From Kocuria sp. p3-SID1428 (GTDB taxonomy: Bacteria; Actinomycetota; Actinomycetes; Actinomycetales; Micrococcaceae): DNA of 64,000 nt. The stretch covers positions 20,756-84,755 of the forward strand of contig NZ_JALXVH010000006.1 in the NCBI RefSeq assembly GCF_025149945.1. Reading direction: 5' to 3'. Below, piece after piece: positions 47,997-56,323 of the stretch (positions are counted from its first letter, which is position 1; every line of letters starts with the position of its first letter). A program made the translations under genes and the position numbers. The notes under the pieces were generated by a model. It had not been told where the DNA came from. It saw only the letters and a list, made by a program, of their open reading frames with translations, and made no database searches.

Positions 47997-49394
47997 ATGA
48001 CGAGCACCACCACCCACACCAGCGGCCTTCAGAGCCCCGCGCGAGCCACGGAGCAGGCGCCGCCGCGGCCTGAACCGAGCGTCGAGCCCCCGCGGGCGGG
48101 GGTGCGCTGCTACGTGGTGGACACCTCCGTGCTGCTCTCGGATCCCCGGGCCGTGCTGCGCTTCGCCGAGCACGACGTGGTGCTGCCCGTCGTGGTGGTC
48201 ATGGAGCTGGAGGCCAAGCGCCACGACCCCGAGCTCGGCTACTTCGCACGCAAGGCGCTGCGGCTGCTGGACCGGCTGCGCGTGGACCACGGAGGGCTGG
48301 ACCGCCCCATCGCGCTGGGCCAGGACGGCGGCCGGCTGCGCATCGAGCTGAACCACATCAGCGAGACCGTCCTGCCGCTGAGCTATCGGCTGCGCGACAA
48401 CGACTCGCGCATCCTGGCCGTGGCTCGCAATCTGGCCGATGAGGGCCACGACGTCTGCGTGATCTCCAAGGACCTGCCCATGCGCGTGAAGGCCTCCGCG
48501 CTGGGCCTGGACGCGGAGGAGTACCGCGCCGAGTGGATCGGCGACGACGAGCACGAGTGGTCGGGCATGGTCGAGCTCGACGTCGACGACGACCTGGTGG
48601 GCAGGCTCTACGCCGATGAGGAGGTCCTGGTCCCCGGCTCCGAGGGCCTGCCGGCGGGCACGGGGCTCGTGCTGCACTCGCACCGCGGCAGCGCCTTGGC
48701 TCGGCTTCGCCCCGACGGCGGCAGCCGCGTGGTGCGCGGTGACCGCGAGGTCTTCGGTCTCAGAGGCCGCTCCGCCGAGCAGCGCATGGCGATCGATCTG
48801 CTGCTGGACCCGCAGGTGGGCATCGTCTCCCTGGGCGGGCGCGCGGGCACCGGCAAGTCGGCGCTGGCGCTGTGCGCCGGTCTGGAGGCCGTGCTCGAGC
48901 GCCAGGAGCACCGCCGGATCATCGTCTTCCGCCCGTTGCACGCCGTCGGCGGCCAGGAGCTGGGCTATCTGCCCGGCTCGGAGGAGGAGAAGATGAACCC
49001 GTGGGGCCAGGCGGTCTACGACACCCTGGGTGCCGTGGTCTCCGAGAACGCGATGGCCGAGATCGGCGCTCGCGGGCTGCTCGAGGTCCTGCCCCTCACA
49101 CACATCCGCGGCCGGTCGCTGCACGATGCCTGGGTCATCGTGGACGAGGCCCAGTCCCTGGAGAAGAACGTCCTGCTCACGGTGCTCTCGCGCATCGGGC
49201 AGAACTCGAAGGTCGTGCTCACCCATGACGTGGCTCAGCGCGACAACCTGCGCGTGGGGCGCCACGACGGGATCGCGGCGGTCGTCGAGGCGCTCAAGGG
49301 CCACTCGCTGTTCGGGCACGTGACCCTGACCCGCTCCGAGCGCTCCCCGATCGCGGCGCTGGTCACCGAGGTGCTCGAGCGCACCGAGGTCTGA
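47997..49394 (+). CDS. PIN-PhoH ATPase (PhoH2-type)
   Basis: 465 residues uniting a PIN-type ribonuclease domain and a PhoH ATPase, as in the PhoH2 RNA helicase/RNase family. PIN domain (about 38-190): [14 protein letters not shown] with Asp42, [59 protein letters not shown]. ATPase (about 255-465): [18 protein letters not shown], Walker A GRAGTGKS (281-288), [38 protein letters not shown] (motif II DEAQ), [24 protein letters not shown] follows AGGAGG. Upstream, 47796-47996 holds an A+T-richer spot (about 47868-47905) but no motif I can name. Confidence 0.93.
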   Translation: MTSTTTHTSGLQSPARATEQAPPRPEPSVEPPRAGVRCYVVDTSVLLSDPRAVLRFAEHDVVLPVVVVMELEAKRHDPELGYFARKALRLLDRLRVDHGGLDRPIALGQDGGRLRIELNHISETVLPLSYRLRDNDSRILAVARNLADEGHDVCVISKDLPMRVKASALGLDAEEYRAEWIGDDEHEWSGMVELDVDDDLVGRLYADEEVLVPGSEGLPAGTGLVLHSHRGSALARLRPDGGSRVVRGDREVFGLRGRSAEQRMAIDLLLDPQVGIVSLGGRAGTGKSALALCAGLEAVLERQEHRRIIVFRPLHAVGGQELGYLPGSEEEKMNPWGQAVYDTLGAVVSENAMAEIGARGLLEVLPLTHIRGRSLHDAWVIVDEAQSLEKNVLLTVLSRIGQNSKVVLTHDVAQRDNLRVGRHDGIAAVVEALKGHSLFGHVTLTRSERSPIAALVTEVLERTEV

Positions 49395-49400
49395 GCCGAC

Positions 49401-49440
49401 CGCCTCAGCCCCGGCCGGAGCACGTGCCGGGGCTCAGGCG
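49401..49440. terminator. Bidirectional terminator between the PhoH and GT87 genes
   Basis: CGCCTCAGCCCCGGC (49401-49415) and GCCGGGGCTCAGGCG (49426-49440) pair with one mismatch. The right arm includes the stop codon of the minus-strand GT87 gene. Confidence 0.75.
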
Positions 49441-50714
49441 TCCTCGGCCGATGCCTGCCGGGGCCGCAGCGCGACCCAGGCTCCAGCGGCCATGGAGACG
49501 AGCAGGGGGACGGTTCCGAGCCGCTCGAGCGCAGGGGGACCGTTGAAGACCACGTCGGCCCCGCGGTCGCCCAGGTACTCGGCGGCCATGACCGACGGAT
49601 TGTCGCTGAAGGCCACCAGGATCATCAGCGCCAGCACCGCGGCCACTGCCCATTCGGCAGGCGGTGCGCTGCGCGGGCGGTCCGGGACCAGGGCGAACAG
49701 CAGCGGCAGCACCCACACCCAGTGGTGCTCCCAGGAGATCGGTGAGATCAGCAGCATCACGAGCGCGCCCAGCACGACGGCGGAGAACGGGTCGCCGGCT
49801 CGCGCCGCGCGGCGGATGCCGAGCCCTCCGAGCACGATCACGGCGACCGAGAGCAGCAGCCACAGGGGGGTGACCAGAGCGTCCGGCAGACCCCACAGAT
49901 GCAGCACTCCGTTGAGCGACTGATTGGAGATCCGTCCGGCGTCGCCCACACGATCCGTCGAGAACAGCTGGTGCGTGAAGTAGTCGAGCACCTCGCGGGG
50001 CAGGACCACGGCCGCGCCCAGGACCGTGATCAGCACGCCGAGGACCATGCCGATGATCGTTCGCCACCGGCCCAGCACGAGCGGGACCAGGCCCATGGCC
50101 GCCGGGGTGATCTTCAGGCCGGCGGCCAGACCGGTGAGCACGCCCGAGCCGGCACCCCCGCTGCGTCGGCGGCCGAGATCCGCGAGGATCAGCACGGCCA
50201 GGAGGACATTGATCTGCCCGAAGATGAACGTGAACCAGACGGGGTAGAGGTGCCAGGCCAGACCCAGCGCCGTCGCATAGGCGAGCAGCGTGGGGACCGG
50301 GCGCAGCAGGAACCAGCAGCGCGAGATCGGGGCCAGGCGCAGCACGACTCCGACGAACACCCCGATCAGCCCCGCATTGACCGCCTTGAGCACGGACCAC
50401 GCCGATTCCAGAGACATGGCCCCCAGCGGATGGAACAGGATTGCGGCCGCGGGCGGGTAGGTGAACGGCAGCTCGATCTTCCCGGCCTCCACGAGGCTCG
50501 GGGCATAGAGGTAGTCAGTCGTCGGGTTCTGACCGTGCAGGATCTGGGCCGCGCGCCAGTAGACCTGCATGTCCAGCCCGGGGGCCTCACGCTGGCTGTG
50601 GACCACCAGGATGAACACGGCGGTGAAGATCAGCAGCCCCGCCCACATCAGCAGGCGCTGGAGCACGGACGGGGCCGACGGGGAGGACTCGTCGGCGAGG
50701 ACGGCAGAGGGCAT
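49434..50714 (-). CDS. GT87 polyprenol-phosphate-mannose-dependent mannosyltransferase-like membrane protein
   Basis: 426 residues with about ten membrane segments, of the DUF2029/GT87 family whose characterised members add alpha-1,2-mannose to lipomannan-type glycans. Family features are GLDMQVYWRAAQILHGQNP (the acidic motif in the first external loop), LPFTYPPAAAILFHPLG, FGQINVLLAVLILADL, GLAAGLKITPAA and LLISPISWEHHWVWVLPLL. The GQxN, KxxP and SWxHH motifs are intact. In a mannosylating actinobacterium this would act on lipoglycans or glycoproteins; that part is inference. Divergent from nothing; the next gene upstream (50811) runs the same way, 96 bases off. Confidence 0.88.
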   Translation of the reverse strand: MPSAVLADESSPSAPSVLQRLLMWAGLLIFTAVFILVVHSQREAPGLDMQVYWRAAQILHGQNPTTDYLYAPSLVEAGKIELPFTYPPAAAILFHPLGAMSLESAWSVLKAVNAGLIGVFVGVVLRLAPISRCWFLLRPVPTLLAYATALGLAWHLYPVWFTFIFGQINVLLAVLILADLGRRRSGGAGSGVLTGLAAGLKITPAAMGLVPLVLGRWRTIIGMVLGVLITVLGAAVVLPREVLDYFTHQLFSTDRVGDAGRISNQSLNGVLHLWGLPDALVTPLWLLLSVAVIVLGGLGIRRAARAGDPFSAVVLGALVMLLISPISWEHHWVWVLPLLFALVPDRPRSAPPAEWAVAAVLALMILVAFSDNPSVMAAEYLGDRGADVVFNGPPALERLGTVPLLVSMAAGAWVALRPRQASAEDA

Positions 50715-50810
50715 GGGCGCGGCGCCTTCGGTGGGGAGCGGATCGTGCGGTGGAGCTTCCGGGCCTGCAGCTCTGGTCTCGGGCAGGCGTGCGGGCGACT
50801 CGGAAGTTGT

Positions 50811-51572
50811 TCAGCCCCGCAGCCTCCACGGCAGGTGCCGGGAGACGTCGGTGAGCCGGAAGGACACGGGGGTGAACAGGTCGTCGTTGAGGTAGTCGTC
50901 GACCGCCTCGATCCGCAGCCGGTGACCGGAGCCGGCCTCGGGGCCATCGAGGACCTCCGAGGCGGTGCAGATCCCGGTCTGCTCGTCGATGCTCACGGCG
51001 GTGGGCGCGGGTGCCAGCGGGTGCCCGGGCTCCACAGGGCGATAGCCCACGAGCGGGCGGACGACGGCCCGGCGCACGGGGCGGCCGTCGTCGTCGACGG
51101 CGCTGCGGATCTCGGTGAGGGCCGCTGGGGCCCGCTCCGCGAGGTAGAGCGGCTGCGGGGCGGGCCCGGCCAGCTCGACCGGATCGAGCACGGCCTGCCA
51201 CCGCCCGCCGCCGAAGACCGGGTCCCCGTAGGCCGCCTCCGGACGGCGCTCGACCAGCCCCGAGCGGGTGTAGATGGGGCTGAGCAGTCCAGGAGGCACG
51301 AGCCAGGACTCGGGGCGAGCGGAGACGTAGAAGTCGTCGCGCGAGCCCACGAGATCTGTGGAGGTGTACAGCGCGGTGCCGTCCAGTGCCTCCACGCGCA
51401 GATCCTCCGGCCGGCGGATCCAGCAGCGCACGGGTGCGGTCTCGGGGCCCAGCCAGCTCAGGGTGAAGCGCACCGTGCCCCAGCGCCAGGGGGAGGACCG
51501 GCACAGGGCGGCGAACTCGGACGGATCGGTGGCGGGGGCGGGGCTGGGACGACCGCTCGCAGACGGGGTCAT
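50811..51572 (-). CDS. Hypothetical protein, family unrecognised
   Basis: 253 residues with no signal peptide, membrane helix or motif I know. The chain is globular-looking, rich in strands and Trp/Arg (SPWRWGTVRFTLSWLGPETAPVRCWIRRPEDLRVEALDG, in parts), with the phrase ALYTSTDLVGSRDDFYVSARPESWLVPPGLLSPIYT. The C-terminal portion (HRLRIEAVDDYLNDDLFTPVSFRLTDVSRHLPW) suggests a beta-rich lipoprotein- or stress-related fold, but I cannot assign it. ATG 51572 is supported by TACGAT 6 nt upstream; a long in-frame extension to 52046 has no coding character. Confidence 0.7.
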   Translation of the reverse strand: MTPSASGRPSPAPATDPSEFAALCRSSPWRWGTVRFTLSWLGPETAPVRCWIRRPEDLRVEALDGTALYTSTDLVGSRDDFYVSARPESWLVPPGLLSPIYTRSGLVERRPEAAYGDPVFGGGRWQAVLDPVELAGPAPQPLYLAERAPAALTEIRSAVDDDGRPVRRAVVRPLVGYRPVEPGHPLAPAPTAVSIDEQTGICTASEVLDGPEAGSGHRLRIEAVDDYLNDDLFTPVSFRLTDVSRHLPWRLRG

Positions 51573-51578
51573 GCAGCC

Positions 51579-51584
51579 ATCGTA
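51579..51584 (-). promoter_or_regulatory. -10 element of the hypothetical gene at 50811-51572, leaderless
   Basis: TACGAT on the minus strand, 6 nt before ATG 51572, with no Shine-Dalgarno. Confidence 0.5.
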
Positions 51585-51653
51585 GGTCGTCGCAGCGTGG
51601 TCACTGCTGTCCACAGCTGCTCGCACGGCCTCCCTCGCAGCTGCCGCCTCGGC

Positions 51654-51659
51654 TAGCTT
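51654..51659 (+). promoter_or_regulatory. -10 element of the prepilin peptidase gene, leaderless
   Basis: TAGCTT ends 7 nt before ATG 51667, with no Shine-Dalgarno. Confidence 0.45.
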
Positions 51660-51666
51660 CGGGTCC

Positions 51667-52179
51667 ATGGGGGCGATCCTGGGTGGAGTTCTGGACGGCG
51701 GGGCCGCGCAGTGGGCTGCTGCGGCTCTGCTGCTGCTCGTGCTCACCGGACTCGCCATGGTGGGCACCTGGCTCGTGGTGGTGGACCTGCGCGAGCACCG
51801 TCTGCCCGGGGACATCGTGCGCCCGGCGTGGATCGCCGCCGCGGCGGGGCTGGCAGGAGCCGGGCTGCTGGCCGGGCAGCCCGCGCGGATCCTCGCCATG
51901 GTGATCGGGGCGGCTGCGCTGTGGGGGCTGTACTGGCTGCTGCGCCGCGGCTCGAGCGGGGCTCTGGGCGCCGGCGACGTCCGCCTGGCCGGGCTGCTCG
52001 GCACCGTGCTGGGCTTCGACTCGCTGTGGCTGCTGCTGTGGGCCACCGGGGCGGCCTTCGTGCTCGGCGGGCTGGCCGCTCTGGTGGTCGTGGTGCGCGA
52101 TCACAAGGATTTGCAGACGCGCATACCGTTCGGACCGGCCATGATCGCGGGTGCTGCCGCCGCGCTCGTCGTGGTCTGA
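51667..52179 (+). CDS. Small A24-type prepilin peptidase
   Basis: 170-residue aspartyl protease of the type IV prepilin peptidase (A24) family with about five membrane helices. The two catalytic aspartates sit at VVVDLREHRLPGD (Asp40) and GALGAGDVRLAGLLG (Asp104; the GxGD motif). The N-terminal methyltransferase domain of full-length PilD is absent, as in Tad/Flp-type or archaeal-type peptidases. No pilin or secretion ATPase is adjacent; a CpaB-like protein lies 19 kb away at 31347. The gene is a single unit followed by a hairpin and the Nudix gene. Confidence 0.87.
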   Translation: MGAILGGVLDGGAAQWAAAALLLLVLTGLAMVGTWLVVVDLREHRLPGDIVRPAWIAAAAGLAGAGLLAGQPARILAMVIGAAALWGLYWLLRRGSSGALGAGDVRLAGLLGTVLGFDSLWLLLWATGAAFVLGGLAALVVVVRDHKDLQTRIPFGPAMIAGAAAALVVV

Positions 52180-52267
52180 ATGGGCGGTTCGAGCGCACAG
52201 CGCGGCCGAGGTGCTGCCTCTCGGTCGGCGCCCGGGCTGCTGTGGGACGCTGAGGTGCTGCCGCTGC

Positions 52268-52291
52268 GCGGGCCGTCGTCGGGCGGCCCGC
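52268..52291 (+). terminator. Hairpin between the prepilin peptidase and Nudix genes
   Basis: GCGGGCCG (52268-52275) and CGGCCCGC (52284-52291), ending shortly before the AAGGAGGAG site of the Nudix gene. It can end the upstream transcript. Confidence 0.5.
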
Positions 52292-52312
52292 TACTGATCG
52301 AAGGAGGAGTCC

Positions 52313-52831
52313 GTGCCCACTCCCGAGTACATCCTGTCCCTGCGCGAGAAGATCGGTCATGATCTGCTCTGGCTTCCCGGAGCGACCGCCGTGGTCCTGC
52401 ACGAGGGCCGGATCCTTCTGGGGTGTCGTGCGGACAACGGGAACTGGGCGCCGATCACCGGCATCGTGGACCCCGGGGAGGAGCCGGCGGCCACCGCGGT
52501 GCGCGAGTGCTTCGAGGAGGCCGGCGTGGTCTGCGAGGTCGAGGGCCTGGCCGGCGTGAAGGCCGGGGGAGAGGTCGTCTTCCCGAACGGCGACCGCTGC
52601 CGATTCCTGGATCACACGTTCCGCTGCCGCTACGTCAGCGGCACCGCGCGCGTGAACGACGACGAGTCCACGGAGATCGACTGGTTCGACCTCGACGACC
52701 TGCCGCCCATGCGCGAGGACCTGCTGCGACGCATCCGCTGCGCCCTGGACTTCGACGGCACCACGCGGTTCTCGACCGAGCCCGGCCTCTCCCAGGACCC
52801 CACGGGAGCGCACGAGCCGCCTCGGAGCTGA
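52313..52831 (+). CDS. Nudix hydrolase
   Basis: 172 residues. A complete Nudix box spans residues 50-71 (GIVDPGEEPAATAVRECFEEAG), fitting Gx5Ex7REx2EEx(G/U). It is preceded by ATAVVLHEGRILLGCRADNGNWAPI, a typical opening strand, and followed by FLDHTFRCRYVSGTARVNDDESTEIDWFDLDDLP. Substrate is a nucleoside diphosphate derivative of unknown identity; the ADN-type loop before GNWAPITG resembles small NTP or NADH-type pyrophosphatases. GTG 52313 follows AAGGAGGAG at the correct distance. Convergent with poxB. Confidence 0.9.
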   Translation: MPTPEYILSLREKIGHDLLWLPGATAVVLHEGRILLGCRADNGNWAPITGIVDPGEEPAATAVRECFEEAGVVCEVEGLAGVKAGGEVVFPNGDRCRFLDHTFRCRYVSGTARVNDDESTEIDWFDLDDLPPMREDLLRRIRCALDFDGTTRFSTEPGLSQDPTGAHEPPRS

Positions 52832-52839
52832 GAGCAGAG

Positions 52840-52876
52840 GAGCCGCCCCCGCCTCCGAAGAGGACGGGGACGGCTC
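52840..52876. terminator. Terminator between the Nudix and poxB genes
   Basis: GAGCCGCCCCCGCCTC (from 52840) pairs with GAGGACGGGGACGGCTC (to 52876) with a few mismatches. It lies between convergent genes. Confidence 0.65.
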
Positions 52877-52893
52877 GCGGTCTGCCGGTCGGA

Positions 52894-54639
52894 TCAGCGC
52901 AGCGCGTTGATGTTGCGCAGGTTGGAGCGCGCCATCGAGACGGCCTCGCCGGCGCCGCCGTTCATCACGACCTTGCTGATCGCGGTCGCGAAGCCGAAGA
53001 CCTGGTCCGAGGAGATCTGCGGCGGCATGGACAGGGCATTCGGGTCGGTGATGACCTCCACGAGCGAGGGCCCCTGGTGCGCCAGCGCCTCGCGCAGGGC
53101 GGGCTCGACCTCCTTGGCCTTGACCACGCGCCGGGACTGGAAGCCCATGGCGGCTGCGACCTGGGAATAGTCCGTGTCCGGGACGTCCACGCCGAAGTCG
53201 GGCAGCCCGTCCACGAGCTGCTCGAGCTTGACCATGCCGAGCGTCGAGTTGTTGAAGAGCACGACCGTCAGCGGCAGCCGGTAGGTGCCCGCCGTGACGA
53301 GCTCGCCCAGCAGCATGGACAGGCCGCCGTCGCCGGACATGGAGATGACCTGCCGGTCCGGGTAGGCGAACTGCGCGCCGATCGCATGCGGCAGGGCGTT
53401 GGCCATGGTGCCGTGCTTGAAGGAGCCGATAATCCGGCGGGTTCCCAGCGGGCGGATGTATCGGGCCTGCCACACATTGGCCATGCCGGTGTCGGCGGTG
53501 AACACCGCGTCCTGCGCGGCGACCTCGTCCAGCACGCTGGCCACGTACTCCGGATGGATCGGGGAGAGCCTCTTGGCGTTGCGGGTGTAGGCGCCCACGG
53601 CATGGTTCATGATCCGGTCGTGGCGCTTGAGGGTCTTCTTGAGGAAGGACCGGCTGCGCTTGCGCTTGAGTAGCGGAAGCAGCCCCTGCACGGTGGCCAG
53701 GGTGTCGCCGTGGACGGGGTAGTCGACCTGGGTGCGGCGCCCCAGCACGGAGGCGTCGCGGTCGACCTGGATGGTCAGGGTGTCCGGCAGGAACTGGTCG
53801 TAGGGGAAGTCGGTGCCGAGCATGACCATGACATCGGCATCCTCCATACCCTCCGCGGCCGCGCCGTAGCCGAGCAGGCCGGTCATGCCGACGTCGAACG
53901 GGTTGTCGAACTGGATCGCGTCCTTGCCCCGCAGCGAGTGCCCGATCGGAGCGCCCAGCACATCGGCGAGCTCGATCACGGCGTCGTGGGCGTCGCGGAC
54001 GCCGTCGCCGACGAACAGGGCGACGTTGTCGGCCTTGTTCAGGACCCCGGCCAGCTCGACCAGGCAGTCGGTGTCCGGGACCACGCTGGCGCCCATGACC
54101 GGCTTCCACTGCGGGGTCTCGGCGGTCGCCTCGAGATCGGCGACGTCGCCGGGCAGGGTCACGACGGACACGCCGTGCAGGGTCGTGGCCTTCTGGATCG
54201 CCGATCGCACCACGCGCGGGGACTGATCGGTCGTGGAGATCAGCTCCGAGTACACGGAGCACTCGTTGAACAGGCGGTCCGGGTGGGTCTCCTGGAAGAA
54301 GGACTGCCCGATCTGCGCCGAGGGGATGTGCGAGGCGATGGCCAGCACGGGCGCCCCGGTGCGCTGGGCGTCGTACAGCCCATTGATCAGGTGCAGGTTG
54401 CCGGGGCCGCAGGATCCGGCGCACACGGCCAGCTCACCGGTGAGCTGGGCGTCGGCGGCCGCGGCCATGGCCGCGCCCTCCTCGTGGCGGACGTGGATCC
54501 AGTCGATCCCGCCCTGGGCGGCACCTCCGGTGCGGCGCACGGCATCGACCACGGGGTTCAGGCTGTCGCCCACGATCCCGTAGATCCGGCGGACGCCGGC
54601 CTGCTGGAGCTGGGCCACGATCTGGTCTGCGAGCTTCAT
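52894..54639 (-). CDS. poxB: Pyruvate oxidase / quinone-dependent pyruvate dehydrogenase
   Basis: Thiamine-diphosphate enzyme that decarboxylates pyruvate to acetate and passes electrons to quinone (PoxB) or oxygen. 581 residues in the usual three domains: PYR with RRIYGIVGDSLNPVVDAV and the catalytic Glu53 in VRHEEGAAMAAAADA; central FAD domain (ALFVGDGVRDAHDAV, HSLRGKDAIQFDNPFDVGMTGLLG in parts); and PP domain with the ThDP/Mg motif GDGGLSMLLGELVTAGTYRLPLTVVLFNNSTLGMV (given as joined blocks). The C-terminal lipid-binding helix of E. coli PoxB is not obvious. AAGGAGA lies just before the ATG. Confidence 0.92.
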   Translation of the reverse strand: MKLADQIVAQLQQAGVRRIYGIVGDSLNPVVDAVRRTGGAAQGGIDWIHVRHEEGAAMAAAADAQLTGELAVCAGSCGPGNLHLINGLYDAQRTGAPVLAIASHIPSAQIGQSFFQETHPDRLFNECSVYSELISTTDQSPRVVRSAIQKATTLHGVSVVTLPGDVADLEATAETPQWKPVMGASVVPDTDCLVELAGVLNKADNVALFVGDGVRDAHDAVIELADVLGAPIGHSLRGKDAIQFDNPFDVGMTGLLGYGAAAEGMEDADVMVMLGTDFPYDQFLPDTLTIQVDRDASVLGRRTQVDYPVHGDTLATVQGLLPLLKRKRSRSFLKKTLKRHDRIMNHAVGAYTRNAKRLSPIHPEYVASVLDEVAAQDAVFTADTGMANVWQARYIRPLGTRRIIGSFKHGTMANALPHAIGAQFAYPDRQVISMSGDGGLSMLLGELVTAGTYRLPLTVVLFNNSTLGMVKLEQLVDGLPDFGVDVPDTDYSQVAAAMGFQSRRVVKAKEVEPALREALAHQGPSLVEVITDPNALSMPPQISSDQVFGFATAISKVVMNGGAGEAVSMARSNLRNINALR

Positions 54640-54653
54640 ATCGTCTCCTTCGG

Positions 54654-54678
54654 GCGCGACCGCAGGCAGCGGTCGCGC
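54654..54678 (-). promoter_or_regulatory. Leader hairpin of poxB
   Basis: Perfect 10-bp arms GCGCGACCGC (54654-54663) and GCGGTCGCGC (54669-54678), 5-base loop. On the minus strand it lies in the 5' leader just before the poxB ribosome site, so it could act on translation or as an operator. Confidence 0.45.
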
Positions 54679-54696
54679 AGGCTCTGGAATGACTCC

Positions 54697-54702
54697 ATCG
54701 TA
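54697..54702 (-). promoter_or_regulatory. -10 element of poxB
   Basis: TACGAT on the minus strand, about 57 bases before ATG 54639. Confidence 0.4.
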
Positions 54703-54740
54703 AGCACGCAGGCGATCGACGGCCGGGTCTTTGTGAGGCG

Positions 54741-54760
54741 GCTGACATCACGCTGTCAGC
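54741..54760. promoter_or_regulatory. Inverted repeat upstream of the poxB promoter
   Basis: GCTGACA (54741-54747) and TGTCAGC (54754-54760) are perfect 7-bp arms 6 bases apart, about 40 bases upstream of the poxB -10. It fits an activator or repressor site of unknown ownership. Confidence 0.35.
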
Positions 54761-54765
54761 GGACG

Positions 54766-54808
54766 ACGACGGCCGCTCTGCGCATCGGGTGCGCAGGGCG
54801 GCCGTCGT
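54766..54808 (-). terminator. fumC terminator
   Basis: ACGACGGCCGC (54766-54776) and GCGGCCGTCGT (54798-54808), with CTGCGC/GCGCAG inside. It is downstream of the fumC stop on the minus strand and separates fumC from poxB. Confidence 0.75.
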
Positions 54809-54838
54809 GGGGCTGAGCGGATCAGCGCCGGAGATCGC

Positions 54839-56266
54839 TCACTTGTACTGCCCGATCATGGTGGTCACGTCCAGGGCGGCATCGAGCTGGTCCTCGGTGA
54901 GCTTCTCGCCGTCCACGTAGCCGAGCTCGACGGTCGCCTCACGGACCGTGACCTTGTTGGCCACCGCGTGCTTGGCGATCTTGGCGGCGGACTCGTAGCC
55001 GATCGCCTTGTTCAGCGGGGTCACGATCGAGGGGGAGGCCTCGGCCAGGAAGCGGCAGCGGTCCTCGTTGGCGGTGAGGCCGTCGATCATCTTCTCGGCC
55101 ATGACCGTTGAGGTGTTGGCCAGCAGGCGGATCGACTCGAGCAGGTTGGCGGCCATCACGGGGATGCCCACGTTGAGTTCGAACGCGCCGTTGGTGGCGG
55201 ACAGCGACACAGTGGTGTCGTTGCCGATGACCTGGGCGCTGACCTGGATCGCGGCCTCGCAGATCACGGGGTTGACCTTGCCCGGCATGATCGACGAGCC
55301 CGGCTGCAGGTCCGGGATGGCGATCTCGCCCAGACCGGTGTTGGGACCGGAGCCCATCCAGCGCAGGTCGTTGTTGATCTTCATGTAGGAGTACGCGATG
55401 GTGCGCAGCTGCCCGGAGGCCTCGACCAGGCCGTCGCGGTTGGCCTGCGCCTCGAAGTGGTTGCGCGCCTCGGTGATCGGCAGGCCCGTCTCCTCGCCGA
55501 GCAGCTCGATCACGCGCGTCGAGAAGCCGTCCGGGGTGTTGATGCCGGTGCCCACAGCGGTGCCGCCGAGCGGGACCTCGGCCACACGCGGCAGCGAGGA
55601 CTGGACGCGCTCGATGCCGTAGCGCACCTGCGCGGCGTAGCCGCCGAACTCCTGGCCCAGGGTCACCGGGGTGGCGTCCATGAGGTGGGTGCGTCCGGAC
55701 TTCACGATGCCCGAGAACTCTTCGGCCTTCTTCTCCAGCGACGCGGCCAGGGTCTCCATGGCCGGGATCAGCTCGTTGCTCAGCGCGGCGGTCACGGCCA
55801 CGTGCACGGAGGTGGGGAAGACGTCGTTCGAGGATTGCGAGGCGTTGACGTGGTCGTTCGGGTGCACGGTGACGTCCGCGGAGGCCAGCTCGTCCGAGGC
55901 CAGCTCGTCCGAGGCCAGCTTGGAGAGGACCTCGTTGGTGTTCATGTTGGACGAGGTGCCGGAGCCGGTCTGGAAGACGTCGATCGGGAACTGGTCGTCG
56001 AACTCGCCGGCGGCCACGCGATCCGCGGCGCTGCGGATCGCCTCGGCGCGCTGGGCGTCCAGGACGCCGAGCTCCTGGTTGGCCTTGGCGGCGGCCTTCT
56101 TGACCTGGGCCAGCGCCCGGATGTGCTGGCGCTCCAGGGTCTTGCCCGAGATCGGGAAGTTCTGGACGGCGCGCTGGGTCTGAGCGCTGTAGAGGGCGTC
56201 CGCGGGTACGCGGACCTCGCCCATGGTGTCGTGCTCGATGCGGTATTCGGACGTGTTCTCAGTCAT
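54839..56266 (-). CDS. fumC: Fumarate hydratase, class II
   Basis: Iron-independent fumarase of the TCA cycle. 475 residues; motifs are [15 protein letters not shown], the active-site [14 protein letters not shown] (101-114), [47 protein letters not shown] and the catalytic-loop [12 protein letters not shown]. An unusual run [15 protein letters not shown] (117-131) lies between two conserved blocks and is encoded by a 15-bp tandem repeat. Start ATG 56266 is supported by TAGACT 6 nt upstream and no Shine-Dalgarno. It heads no operon; poxB follows after a terminator. Confidence 0.95.
   Translation of the reverse strand: MTENTSEYRIEHDTMGEVRVPADALYSAQTQRAVQNFPISGKTLERQHIRALAQVKKAAAKANQELGVLDAQRAEAIRSAADRVAAGEFDDQFPIDVFQTGSGTSSNMNTNEVLSKLASDELASDELASADVTVHPNDHVNASQSSNDVFPTSVHVAVTAALSNELIPAMETLAASLEKKAEEFSGIVKSGRTHLMDATPVTLGQEFGGYAAQVRYGIERVQSSLPRVAEVPLGGTAVGTGINTPDGFSTRVIELLGEETGLPITEARNHFEAQANRDGLVEASGQLRTIAYSYMKINNDLRWMGSGPNTGLGEIAIPDLQPGSSIMPGKVNPVICEAAIQVSAQVIGNDTTVSLSATNGAFELNVGIPVMAANLLESIRLLANTSTVMAEKMIDGLTANEDRCRFLAEASPSIVTPLNKAIGYESAAKIAKHAVANKVTVREATVELGYVDGEKLTEDQLDAALDVTTMIGQYK
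55881..55920. repeat. 15-bp tandem repeat inside fumC
   Basis: The + strand unit GAGGCCAGCTCGTCC occurs at 55881-55895 and 55896-55910, and its first ten bases recur at 55911-55920. Each unit encodes five residues of fumarase (LASDE type), so copy-number change keeps the frame. Confidence 0.9.
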
Positions 56267-56272
56267 GGGGCC

Positions 56273-56278
56273 AGTCTA
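56273..56278 (-). promoter_or_regulatory. -10 element of fumC, leaderless
   Basis: TAGACT on the minus strand, 6 nt before ATG 56266. Confidence 0.6.
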
Positions 56279-56323
56279 GAGTCCCGCCGGACCGCTCGCA
56301 GGGCGCAGCGGCCCGGCCGCAGA

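Noticed and set aside
55881-55920. CRISPR-like repeat
   Set aside because: The units are directly adjacent without spacers and lie inside fumC; it is a coding tandem repeat.
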